NCBI GenBank assembly: GCA_900759385.1
Contig: CAAEUZ010000129.1
Coordinates: 1 to 64,000, forward strand
Reading direction: 5' to 3'
DNA: 64,000 nt
DNA from: an uncultured Oscillospiraceae bacterium
GTDB lineage: Bacteria > Bacillota > Clostridia > Oscillospirales > Oscillospiraceae
The notes below the pieces were generated by a model. It searched no databases. It was not told the DNA's origin and saw only the letters and a list, made by a program, of their open reading frames with translations. Position numbers and translations under genes: made by a program. This document shows positions 1-7,754 of the stretch, piece after piece (the stretch's first letter is position 1; every line of letters starts with the position of its first letter).

Positions 1-392
1 CCCCCGCACCCGCGCCTGAGCCGCCGGCGGGCGTCCCCGCGGACGCTCCTGCTCCCGAGGCGGGCAGCGGCGCCGGCGCGGCGCCGGGCGGTTTTGACTG
101 GCAGCGCTTCCTAACCGCGTGTTCCCAGCGCCTGCCCATCGGTTTTGCCGTGCTCATGCGCAACGAGAACGACGTCCGGGGAGAGCTGCACGGCGGCCAT
201 CTGACCATATACGTTGTCGAGGGTATGCTCTGCGACTATCTGCGCCGAGGCGACACGCTGGACAAGCTGCGCGCTGCGGCCTCAGACACGGCCGGCCGCG
301 AAGTCAACGTGACGGTGGAGGCCAGCGGCGACGGCGTAAAGCGCAGCATTGAAGAGCTGCGCCAGTTCAAGGATACAGTACGATTTATCTGA
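1..392 (+). CDS. dnaX: DNA polymerase III subunit gamma/tau, C-terminal part (partial)
   Basis: The reading frame is open from the left edge to a TGA at 390-392. The first ~30 residues are a Pro/Ala-rich linker, followed by a small folded C-terminal domain that begins around the residues GGFDWQRFL. This is the usual layout of the tau tail in Firmicutes. The identification rests mainly on position: dnaX directly precedes the ybaB gene in most Firmicutes, and here ybaB starts 17 bases downstream. The catalytic AAA+ part lies outside the window, so the family cannot be confirmed from sequence alone. Confidence 0.7.
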   Translation, partial: PAPAPEPPAGVPADAPAPEAGSGAGAAPGGFDWQRFLTACSQRLPIGFAVLMRNENDVRGELHGGHLTIYVVEGMLCDYLRRGDTLDKLRAAASDTAGREVNVTVEASGDGVKRSIEELRQFKDTVRFI

Positions 393-409
393 AAGGACGG
401 TAATATATA

Positions 410-757
410 ATGGCTAAAGGCGGTTTTCGCGGCGGTTACGGCGGCATGGGCGGCATGAACCAGGCCAATATGATGAAGCAGGCACAGAAGATGCAGCAGG
501 AGCTGGCCAAGATGCAGGCCGAACTTGAGGCCAGCAGCTTCACTGCAACGGCCGGCGGCGGCGCTGTCAAGGCCACCGTGAGCGGCAAGCGTGAGCTGAC
601 GGGCCTGGAGATAGACCCCGACGCGGTCGATCCCGAGGACGTCGAGATGCTTCAGGACATGGTGATAGCGGCAGTCAACGAGGCCATGCGCAAAGTTGAC
701 GAGGCCTCCAGCACCAACATGAGCAAAATCACCGGCATGAAGGGCCTCCCCTTCTGA
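410..757 (+). CDS. ybaB: YbaB/EbfC family nucleoid-associated protein
   Basis: This is a 115-residue protein. It has a Gly/Met-rich N-terminus (residues 1-20), a charged helix with the motif MMKQAQKMQQELAKMQ (about 22-37), and the family core GGGAVKATVSGKRELTGLEI (about 49-68). YbaB proteins form dimers that bind and bend DNA. The ribosome site AAAGGACGG precedes the ATG. In B. subtilis this gene sits in dnaX-yaaK-recR-yaaL-bofA. Here it is followed by a terminator and a convergent gene instead of recR. Confidence 0.93.
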   Translation: MAKGGFRGGYGGMGGMNQANMMKQAQKMQQELAKMQAELEASSFTATAGGGAVKATVSGKRELTGLEIDPDAVDPEDVEMLQDMVIAAVNEAMRKVDEASSTNMSKITGMKGLPF

Positions 758-781
758 GCCGCATACAGGTATGTAAAATTA

Positions 782-815
782 AATCCCGCCCGGGCAAACC
801 CGGACGGGATTTTGG
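782..815. terminator. Bidirectional Rho-independent terminator
   Basis: A GC-rich stem (ATCCCG-C-CCGGG pairing with CCCGG-A-CGGGAT) has a CAAA loop, with an A-run on the left and a TTTTGG tail on the right. It separates ybaB (+) from the convergent flavoprotein gene (-) and can serve both. Confidence 0.85.
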
Positions 816-820
816 TTTAT

Positions 821-2215
821 TCACGCCAGTTCACGGCCCATCAGCACGCCCATGGCGCTGGCCATCATCAGGCCGCGGGTCCAGCCGGAGCTGTCGCCCA
901 GGGCGTGGAGGCCCTGCACGTTGGTATTGAAGTGGGTGTCCATCGTGACCTTGTTGGAGTAGAACTTCAGCTCAGGGGAGTAGAGCAGCGTCTCGTAGCT
1001 GGCGAAGCCGGGGACGACTATATCCATGGAGTGGATGAAGTTGATGATATTTATCATCGCGCGGTAGGGCATGGCGGCAGTGATATCCCCCGCCACGGCG
1101 TCCACCAGGGTGGGCTTTACGTTGCTGTGCGCGAGTTCCTTCTCCCAGGTGCGCTTGCCGTCAAGGATGTCGCCGAAGCGCTGGACAAGAATGTGGCCGT
1201 TGGCGAGCATGTTGGTGAGCTCGCCTACCTTCTGCGCATAGGCGATCGGCTGGTTGAAGGGCACGGAGAAGTTGTGCGAGCAGAGTATGGCCACGTTGGT
1301 GTTCGGGCTCTTGAGCTCGGCGCCCTTGTAGGCGTGGCCGTTGACGACGGCGAGGTCGTTGTCGTAGTTCTCCTGGCTCACTACGCCGCCGGGGTTCTGG
1401 CAGAAAGTGCGCACCTTGTTCTTGAACGGCTTTGGGTAGCCGATGAGCTTGCTCTCATAGAGGACGTCATTGATCTCCTCCATGATCTCGTTGCGCACCT
1501 CGACGCGCACGCCGATATCGACGGTGCTCGGCTGGTGCTGCACGCCGTGCTCAGAGCATATCTTCTCCAGCCAGTCGGCGCCGCGGCGGCCGGTTGCCAC
1601 CACAGTGTGCCCGGCGTAGAGCTCGAAATCCTGGTGCCCGTCGTTGAGGTAGACGCCGCGGCAGACGTCGCCGTCCATGATGAGGTCGGTGCACTCGGTG
1701 TCGAACAGCATCTCCACGCCGTGCTCGAGCAGCCACTGCTCGATGGCGAGGTAGACGTCGTGCGCCTTCTCCGTGCCCAGATGGCGGATGGGGCAGTCCA
1801 CAAGCTTGAGCCCGGCCTTGATGGCTCGGGCGCGTATCTTGCGCACCTTATCGTCGTTGCCGATGCCCTCTATGTGCTCGTCCGCGCCGAACTCGAGGTA
1901 GATCCTGTCGGCGTAGTCTATGGTCTCCTGGGCCAGGCGCTCGCCGATGAGCGTGGGCAGGTCGCCGCCGACGTCGCAGCTCAGGCTGAGCTTGCCGTCA
2001 GAGAAGGCGCCGGCGCCGGAGAAGCCGGTGGTTATATGGCAGACAGGCTTGCAGTTCATGCACACGCCGGTCCTGGACTTGGGGCAGCTCCTGCGCGTGA
2101 GCTCACGTCCCTTTTCGACCATGACTATCTTCTTCTTGGAGCCGCGGCGGATCATCTCCAGAGCCGTGAAAATACCTCCAGGCCCCGCACCGACAATTAC
2201 GACATCAGCGTTCAT
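821..2215 (-). CDS. FAD-dependent oxidoreductase, COG2509 family
   Basis: The protein is about 464 residues. It starts with a Rossmann FAD motif (VVIVGAGPGGIFTALEM), has a Cys-rich stretch CPKSRTGVCMNCKPVC near residue 45, the motif TTGFSGAGAFSDGKL, and ends with GDSSGWTRGLMMASAMG, which closes the FAD site. This pattern fits the NAD-utilising dehydrogenase family COG2509, whose substrates are unknown. The start at 2215 is chosen because GGAGGT lies just upstream; an in-frame extension of 9 codons lacks a ribosome site. The substrate is unknown. Confidence 0.85.
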   Translation of the reverse strand: MNADVVIVGAGPGGIFTALEMIRRGSKKKIVMVEKGRELTRRSCPKSRTGVCMNCKPVCHITTGFSGAGAFSDGKLSLSCDVGGDLPTLIGERLAQETIDYADRIYLEFGADEHIEGIGNDDKVRKIRARAIKAGLKLVDCPIRHLGTEKAHDVYLAIEQWLLEHGVEMLFDTECTDLIMDGDVCRGVYLNDGHQDFELYAGHTVVATGRRGADWLEKICSEHGVQHQPSTVDIGVRVEVRNEIMEEINDVLYESKLIGYPKPFKNKVRTFCQNPGGVVSQENYDNDLAVVNGHAYKGAELKSPNTNVAILCSHNFSVPFNQPIAYAQKVGELTNMLANGHILVQRFGDILDGKRTWEKELAHSNVKPTLVDAVAGDITAAMPYRAMINIINFIHSMDIVVPGFASYETLLYSPELKFYSNKVTMDTHFNTNVQGLHALGDSSGWTRGLMMASAMGVLMGRELA

Positions 2216-2230
2216 ATTTACCTCCAGACA

Positions 2231-2257
2231 TAAAAACAGCACGCTTGTCCGCGTGCT
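2231..2257 (-). terminator. Terminator downstream of tRNA-Gly
   Basis: On the minus strand a 7-bp stem (AGCACGC/GCGTGCT) with a GGACAA loop is followed by GTTTTTA. It ends only about 15 bases before the start codon of the COG2509 gene, so it could also act as an attenuator for that gene when read through from the tRNA. Confidence 0.7.
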
Positions 2258-2272
2258 TAAGCCTACTCTTAT

Positions 2273-2300
2273 GTTCGCTCCGGCAAAAGCCGGAGCGAAC
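2273..2300 (-). other. Perfect 12-bp inverted repeat 3' of tRNA-Gly
   Basis: GTTCGCTCCGGC and its exact complement flank a 4-base loop, immediately after the CCA end of the tRNA. There is no T-run, so it is more likely a 3' processing or stability hairpin than a terminator. Confidence 0.6.
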
Positions 2301-2376
2301 TGGAGCGGGCAACGAGATTCGAACTCGCTACCTCCACCTTGGCAAGGTGGCGCTCTGCCAAATGAGCTATGCCCGC
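2301..2376 (-). tRNA. tRNA-Gly (anticodon GCC)
   Basis: The minus strand folds as a 76-base cloverleaf. The acceptor stem is GCGGGCA/TGCCCGC, the anticodon stem CCACC/GGTGG encloses the loop TTGCCAA giving anticodon GCC, the T-arm contains GTTCGAATC, and the CCA end is encoded. Confidence 0.97.
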
Positions 2377-2469
2377 ATGCGCGCCCTTACAGGCGCGAAT
2401 AGTATTTTACCACAGTTTTCGCATTTGTCAAGATATAAGTGGACTTTTTGCGCCGGACTGTGTTTTTTC

Positions 2470-3666
2470 TCACGCGCTTGCCTGCGCGGTCGCCTCCGGT
2501 GCCGAGCTCTCCGGGACCTCCGTCGCGGGAGTGTCGGTGGCCGGCGCGGTCTCCCCGGACACCAGGGCGGAATATGTGAGCGGGCCGCTGCACTCGGGGT
2601 ACTCCTGGTTGTCCCACCAGTAGCTGCCCCACATCTGCCCGTCGCTCACGAGGAAGGTGCTGCCGAAGCCGAAGTCCATAGCCCGGGATATGTCGGCGTG
2701 ATAGCTGTAGCCGTCTATGGTGATGATGTTCCAGTAGTGCTCGCTGCGGTCAAACCTTCCCTCCACGACAACACATTCTATACCCGCTGCGTCACACAGG
2801 GCCTTGTAGGCCAGCGCTATGCCCTGGCTGTCCGATTCCCCGGCCATGAGGGCCGACCACAGCGTACTGGAGGCATTCTCAGAATAGTCGCACTCGCTGG
2901 TCAGCGCAACTGCGCACTGGAGCGCGCGGTACGCCTCGTTCTCGCTGGTAGCAGAACCTGCGAGCCTGTTTATAACGTTTTCCAGCGCCCCCTTGCGGGA
3001 GGTCAGGGCCGTTGACGTGGCCCCGTAGTAAAGCTCCAGCTCAACTATGCGCTGGAATCCCCCGCCGGTATACACGTTCACCGTGGCCTCCGGGCGCTCC
3101 ACGCACGAGAGCGGGTCGGAGAAGTAGGCCTCGTCCACATAGCCGAGGACGGCCTCCTCGTCCACGCTGGACGCTCCCACCATGGCTACCAGCCTGGTGT
3201 CCAGCTCCTCCAGCATACCGCATATGGCGTTGTAGAGGTCGTCTGCGGTGTTCACGCTGACTATCTCATCCAGCTCTTCCGCGCTGCGCTTGTAGTAAAC
3301 GTACACCTCTGCCTCATAATAGGCCACTATACGGTCCAGATCGTAGGTTATGTAGTCAACGGCGTAGGCGCCGAGCGCGGTGTCGGTGCTCACCTCGCGG
3401 CAGGCGGCGGCCAGGTCCTCCTGCATGTCGCCCTCGTAGGCCGTGAAGTGGATGGTCAGGCTGTCCTCGTGCTCGGAGACGAGATTGTTGATGGCCAGGG
3501 TCAGCTCCAGGTAGCTGCTGACCTCCACGCTGCCCGAGGCGTACGTCTCCCTCGGCTCGCTCACATATTCGGAGCTGGAGAAATAGGACTTGTCAAAAAT
3601 GGAGGCGCAGCCGGTGAGGCCGAGCGCCATTACCAGCGCCAATATTGCCGCCGCCGCTCTTTTCAC
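2470..3666 (-). CDS. Lipoprotein with a degenerate transglutaminase-like domain
   Basis: This is about 398 residues. The chosen GTG start at 3666 has AAAGGAGG at good spacing and gives a clean lipoprotein signal, MKRAAAAILALVMALGLTGC. The C-terminal third resembles a transglutaminase-like fold, with SDSQGIALAYKALCDAAGIE, then HYWNIITIDG and HADIS, which look like the His and Asp of the triad. The position that should hold the catalytic Cys (usually G-x-C) reads QGIA, so the enzyme is probably inactive and the domain may bind cell-wall or protein ligands. The tail is Thr/Pro/Ala-rich. It sits 20 bases after the LUD gene. Confidence 0.75.
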   Translation of the reverse strand: MKRAAAAILALVMALGLTGCASIFDKSYFSSSEYVSEPRETYASGSVEVSSYLELTLAINNLVSEHEDSLTIHFTAYEGDMQEDLAAACREVSTDTALGAYAVDYITYDLDRIVAYYEAEVYVYYKRSAEELDEIVSVNTADDLYNAICGMLEELDTRLVAMVGASSVDEEAVLGYVDEAYFSDPLSCVERPEATVNVYTGGGFQRIVELELYYGATSTALTSRKGALENVINRLAGSATSENEAYRALQCAVALTSECDYSENASSTLWSALMAGESDSQGIALAYKALCDAAGIECVVVEGRFDRSEHYWNIITIDGYSYHADISRAMDFGFGSTFLVSDGQMWGSYWWDNQEYPECSGPLTYSALVSGETAPATDTPATEVPESSAPEATAQASA

Positions 3667-3686
3667 TTGCCGCGCCTCCTTTGCAT

Positions 3687-4289
3687 TCACATTCCGAGCT
3701 CCTCGTTAATGAGGACGAGCTCGCACTTCTCCATGCCCATCATCTTGTACATCAGTACCGTCAGCCCGCGGCAGACGCGCTCCGGGCTGCGGCAGTCCCA
3801 GCACTTGAGCTCGCCCGTCGCGCAGGGCGTCTTCTTGCCCATGCTGCGCGCGCGCAGAGGGGCCGCCACATTTCTGGCGCGGTAGACGGCCGCGTCGAGA
3901 TCCGGGCAGACCTTGTTCACACCCGCCACTATGTACACGCGCTTGTGCCCGAACATCGTGCCGGCGAGGCGGTTGCCCATGCCGTCGATGTTGACTATCT
4001 CGCCCGTCTCGGCGATGGCGTTGGCGCTGCACAGGTAGGCGTCCGTGGTCATGGCGCGGGCCCTGGCGCCGTCCATGTCCTCTTCCTTCCAGTGCCAGGC
4101 CACGTCGGGACACACCTCCCTGAGCTTCTCGTAGAGGCCCAGCGCATCCGCCGTGCCGCAGCCGCCGATGCCGACGGTCTGCCCGGCCAGCTCGCCGGTG
4201 AGGTACTCCGCCGCCTGGGCGCCGGTCTCAAAATACATGAAGTCCCAGCCGCGGCTCTTCATGCTCCTTTGCAGCTTTTCAATGTCCAT
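3687..4289 (-). CDS. LUD domain protein (DUF162, LutC/YkgG-like)
   Basis: This is 200 residues. It contains the glycine-rich stretch TVGIGGCGTADALGLYEKL (about 38-56), the motif SANAIAETGEIVNIDGMGNRLAG (about 88-110) and a C-terminal CWDCRSPERVCRG Cys cluster. These are typical of stand-alone clostridial LUD proteins related to the lactate-utilisation subunit LutC. No lutA/lutB partner is nearby, so a role in lactate oxidation is not supported. It probably shares a transcript with yitT (15 bases upstream) and the lipoprotein gene downstream. Confidence 0.85.
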   Translation of the reverse strand: MDIEKLQRSMKSRGWDFMYFETGAQAAEYLTGELAGQTVGIGGCGTADALGLYEKLREVCPDVAWHWKEEDMDGARARAMTTDAYLCSANAIAETGEIVNIDGMGNRLAGTMFGHKRVYIVAGVNKVCPDLDAAVYRARNVAAPLRARSMGKKTPCATGELKCWDCRSPERVCRGLTVLMYKMMGMEKCELVLINEELGM

Positions 4290-4304
4290 TTTCTGTCTCC
4301 CTTC

Positions 4305-5171
4305 TCAGTCGTCCTGTATATTGCCAAAGCCGTTGCCGAAGACGTCGTTCGCGTCTGTCACCACGAAGAACGCCGCCGGGTCCACCGCCCTGACTATTTT
4401 GCGCAGATCCGTTATCTGGCGCTTTTTTATGACACACATGAGCACTTCCCGCTCCGCGCCCGTATATCCGCCCTCGCCGTGGAGCCGGGTCACGCCGCGG
4501 TGCATCGTCTCGGTGATGGCCCGCTCGAGCTCCGTGCTCTTTTCCTCACTGATAAGGTAGCAGACCTTGCTCGTATCGAGGCCGTAGAGCATCACGTCTA
4601 TGGCGCGCGTGACGACGAACATGGCGATGACGGCGTACATGGCCGCCTCCCACTCGCGGTAGATGGCCGCAAACACGGCGATGATGGCGATGTCCAGCAC
4701 CAGGACAAAGGTGCCGAAGTTGATGTAGGGATAGCGGCGGCGCAGGATCTTCGCCACGATGTCTATGCCGCCGGTGGTGGCCCCCGCCCGGTAGACGAGA
4801 CCCAGCCCCGCGCCGTTCAGGCAGGCGCCTATGGTCCCGGCCAGGAACAGGTCGTCCGTGGCTGCAAAGTCTATCAGGGCGAAGAGATCGACAAAGATAT
4901 ACGTCAGCGCCATACCCACCAGCGACATGAGCATGAAGCGCGTACCGAATTTTTTCCAGGCAAAAGCGAAGAGCGGGATGTTGATAATGATGCTCACCAC
5001 ACCCACGGGCGCGCCGGTGAGCAGGTTTATGATCGTCGATATGCCGGTGACGCCGCCCGCGATGATGTCGTTCGGGTAAAAGAAGAACTGGAAGCCCACA
5101 GCGTAGGTGGCCGCTCCGAGTATAATGAGCCCCCACTCACGCGCGATGTCCCTGGCACTGCGCTTTGGCAT
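4305..5171 (-). CDS. yitT: YitT family membrane protein with C-terminal DUF2179
   Basis: This is 288 residues. The N-terminal ~190 residues form five or six hydrophobic helices, with the family motif FFYPNDIIAGGVTGISTI near the start and YRAGATTGGIDIVAKI in the middle. The C-terminal ~90 residues are a soluble DUF2179 domain (GVTRLHGEGGYTGAEREVL and VVTDANDVFGNGF). The function of this common Firmicute family is unknown; it is likely an inner-membrane transporter-like protein. Confidence 0.9.
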   Translation of the reverse strand: MPKRSARDIAREWGLIILGAATYAVGFQFFFYPNDIIAGGVTGISTIINLLTGAPVGVVSIIINIPLFAFAWKKFGTRFMLMSLVGMALTYIFVDLFALIDFAATDDLFLAGTIGACLNGAGLGLVYRAGATTGGIDIVAKILRRRYPYINFGTFVLVLDIAIIAVFAAIYREWEAAMYAVIAMFVVTRAIDVMLYGLDTSKVCYLISEEKSTELERAITETMHRGVTRLHGEGGYTGAEREVLMCVIKKRQITDLRKIVRAVDPAAFFVVTDANDVFGNGFGNIQDD

Positions 5172-5197
5172 GACTTATCCCTCCATTAGGATTCTTA

Positions 5198-7444
5198 TTA
5201 CAGGAGCGACATCTGCTCCTCTCCCCTGTCCTCTTCCTTGAGCAGCGCGCCGGCGGCCGGCAGGCTGCGCACGCGGTAGCGGGCAAGGTTCTTTATGCCT
5301 GTCTCGCTCAGCGGAACCACATCTGCCAGGGAGTATCTGGGCTTGAGCGTCATCACGCCCACCCCCTGCGTGCTGCGGCTCGTCTTGGGCGCGAGCAGGG
5401 CCGTGGAGAATATGAGCGCGCGGCCCTCGGTGGAGAACGCGGCGCACTCGATGTCGCCGCGCAGCGGCAGCACCTTGACCAGCGGGCTCTTGTCCGAGTA
5501 GGCGTTGACCAGCTTTTTGCGGTTGGTCTTGGTCTCGTACGCCGCCAGCGGCAGCCTTGCCACTTTGCCGTTGGCGAAGCAGAGCAGGGCCTCCGCGGAG
5601 TAGTCGCCCGCACTCAGCACGGCCCTCACCGTCTCGCCCTGGTCCATACCCAGCTTGCTGGCCAGGAATGTGCCCAGCTGGCTGGCCTTGGTGTCCTCAA
5701 AGTCGGACAGTCTGGCCTTATACACCTGCTGCCTGTCGGTAAAGACGAGTATCTCGCCCCTGTTTGTTCCCTCGAACTGCACGGCGGGGCCGTCCCCCTC
5801 CTTGTACTTCTGCTCGGAGGACATGCGCAGGGACTGCGGCGTGATCTTCTTGAGATAGCCCTCACGGGAGACAAAGACGTTTACGGGGTAGTCCTCCGCG
5901 CCGTCGTCCTCCGGCTCCTCGGGCAGCTCGTCGGCAAAGACTATGCCGGTCCTGCGCGGAGAGGGGTACTGCTTTATGATGCGCTTGAGCTCGTCAATTA
6001 TTATGCCCTGTATGCGCCGTTTGCTGCCCAGGGTCGCCTCCAGGTCGGCGATATCTTTTTCCAGCGCCTCTGTCTCGCTGGTGCGCTTGAGGATATACTC
6101 CCGGTTTATGTTGCGCAGGCGGATCTCGGCGACGTACTCGGCCTGGACCTTGTCTATGCCGAAGCCCTCCATGAGGTTGGGCACGACGTCGTTCTCGCGC
6201 TCCGTATTGCGTATTATAGCGATGGCCTTATCTATGTCAAGGAGAATCCTGCCGAGGCCCTTGAGAAGGTGGAGCTTCTCTTTTTTGCGCTTGAGGTCAA
6301 AGTATATGCGCCGCTTTACGCACTCGGTGCGCCACGACGTCCACTCGCCGAGTATCTCACCCACGCCCATAACGCGCGGCGTCCCGGCAATGAGTATGTT
6401 GAAGTTGCAGGCAAAGGAGTCCATCAGCGGGGTGGCCTTGAAGAGCTTGGCCATCAGCTTGTCCGGGTCGGCCCCGCGCTTGAGGTCTATGGCCAGCTTG
6501 AGGCCGCCGAGGTCGGTCTCGTCGCGCATGTCGGCGATCTCCTTGGCCTTTCCTGCCTTGACCAGCTCCGCCACCTTGTCCATAATGGACTCCACGGTGG
6601 CCGTATAGGGTATCTCGTAGATCTCTATGACGTTCTGCTTGGTGTCATAGCGCCAGCGGGCGCGGACCTTGAAGCTGCCCCTGCCGGTGCGGTATATCTC
6701 GCGCATGACGGCCGTGTCCATGACTATCTCCCCGCCGGTCGGGAAGTCCGGTGCGGGCAGTGTGGCCATCAGGTCGCACTCCGGGTCGCGTATGTAGTTT
6801 ATGGCCGTCTCGCAGACCTCTGTGAGGTTAAAGCCGCAGATTTGGCTGGCCATGCCGACGGCGATGCCGGTGTTGGCACTTACAAGGACATTCGGGAACA
6901 TCGTGGGCAGCAGCACCGGCTCCTTCATCGTGCCGTCATAGTTGTCCACGAAGTCCACGGTGTCCTTGTCTATGTCCGCGAAGATCTCCGCGCAGATTGT
7001 GGCCAGTTTCGCCTCGGTGTAGCGCGAAGCGGCATAGGACATGTCGCGCGAATACACCTTGCCGAAGCTGCCCTTGGAGTCCACGAAAGGCGTGTTCAGC
7101 GCCTCGCAGCCCTTGGCCAGGCGCACCATCGTCTCGTATATGGCCGCGTCGCCGTGCGGGTTGAGCCTCATGGTCTGGCCGACGATATTCGCGCTCTTCG
7201 TGCGCACGCCGTTCAGCAGGCCCATCTTGTACATTGTGTACAGCAGCTTGCGGTGGCTGGGCTTGAAGCCGTCTATCTCCGGTATGGCGCGGGAGACGAT
7301 TACGCTCATGGCGTAAGGCATGTAGTTTGTCTCCAGCGTCTCGGTTATGGGCTGCTCCAAAACCTCGGCGCGCAGCCCCATAACATTCTCCGCTGCGGCG
7401 CCCTTGTGATTGTTTTCGTTCGTCTTCTTACTCTTACGCGCCAT
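5198..7444 (-). CDS. parC: DNA topoisomerase IV subunit A-like (GyrA/ParC family)
   Basis: This is 748 residues, with the breakage-reunion domain at the N-terminus. IPEIDGFKPSHRKLLYTMYKMG is the winged-helix region. The catalytic Tyr is in MSYAASRYTEAKL near residue 137. AGTPRVMGVGEILGEW and a long coiled coil (about 375-480) follow. The C-terminal region is short for a GyrA beta-propeller, which fits a topoisomerase IV-like enzyme. Its ATG follows the TAA of the small zinc-ribbon gene with no gap, so translation is probably coupled. It pairs with the B subunit gene 300 bases upstream. Confidence 0.88.
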   Translation of the reverse strand: MARKSKKTNENNHKGAAAENVMGLRAEVLEQPITETLETNYMPYAMSVIVSRAIPEIDGFKPSHRKLLYTMYKMGLLNGVRTKSANIVGQTMRLNPHGDAAIYETMVRLAKGCEALNTPFVDSKGSFGKVYSRDMSYAASRYTEAKLATICAEIFADIDKDTVDFVDNYDGTMKEPVLLPTMFPNVLVSANTGIAVGMASQICGFNLTEVCETAINYIRDPECDLMATLPAPDFPTGGEIVMDTAVMREIYRTGRGSFKVRARWRYDTKQNVIEIYEIPYTATVESIMDKVAELVKAGKAKEIADMRDETDLGGLKLAIDLKRGADPDKLMAKLFKATPLMDSFACNFNILIAGTPRVMGVGEILGEWTSWRTECVKRRIYFDLKRKKEKLHLLKGLGRILLDIDKAIAIIRNTERENDVVPNLMEGFGIDKVQAEYVAEIRLRNINREYILKRTSETEALEKDIADLEATLGSKRRIQGIIIDELKRIIKQYPSPRRTGIVFADELPEEPEDDGAEDYPVNVFVSREGYLKKITPQSLRMSSEQKYKEGDGPAVQFEGTNRGEILVFTDRQQVYKARLSDFEDTKASQLGTFLASKLGMDQGETVRAVLSAGDYSAEALLCFANGKVARLPLAAYETKTNRKKLVNAYSDKSPLVKVLPLRGDIECAAFSTEGRALIFSTALLAPKTSRSTQGVGVMTLKPRYSLADVVPLSETGIKNLARYRVRSLPAAGALLKEEDRGEEQMSLL

Positions 7445-7741
7445 TTATTTCCTGCCCCTGCCTCCATGGCCTTTTTTCTTTTTGCCCGTGGTCAAATCGC
7501 GGTGGCAGTGCGGGCACACCTTCAGCGAGAAAAACTTCCGCATCAGCGAGCCGCCGCACCACGGGCAGCGGGCCCATTTCATTATCACCGCGATCGTGAA
7601 CAGCAAAAACAGCACCGCGGCTATGAGCGCATAGTTGTTGAGCTCAGGGTTGCCCGCGCCGGCAAAAATGCCGATAAAGCAGGCGATGATGCTCAGCATA
7701 AAGCCCGCCGTCACGACCTTGCGTACAGTTTCCAGCTTCAT
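7445..7741 (-). CDS. Small membrane protein with a C-terminal zinc ribbon
   Basis: This is 98 residues from the ATG at 7741, which has GAGGAGGGG upstream. There are two hydrophobic segments (about 9-27 and 36-52), then a zinc ribbon CPWC...CPHC (about 57-75) and a Lys/Gly/Arg-rich tail that could touch nucleic acid. It lies between the two topoisomerase subunit genes and abuts parC exactly. The function is unknown; the location hints at membrane-linked control of, or coexpression with, the topoisomerase. Confidence 0.75.
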   Translation of the reverse strand: MKLETVRKVVTAGFMLSIIACFIGIFAGAGNPELNNYALIAAVLFLLFTIAVIMKWARCPWCGGSLMRKFFSLKVCPHCHRDLTTGKKKKGHGGRGRK

Positions 7742-7754
7742 TTCTTTCCCCTCC

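Noticed and set aside
812..2233. Long plus-strand ORF opposite the COG2509 flavoprotein
   Set aside because: It is a shadow of the minus-strand gene caused by high GC. The minus frame has clear FAD motifs and a ribosome site; the plus frame has none.
3667..3690. Upstream GTG start for the transglutaminase-like lipoprotein
   Set aside because: It would place AAAGGAGG inside the gene and add charged residues before the signal peptide.
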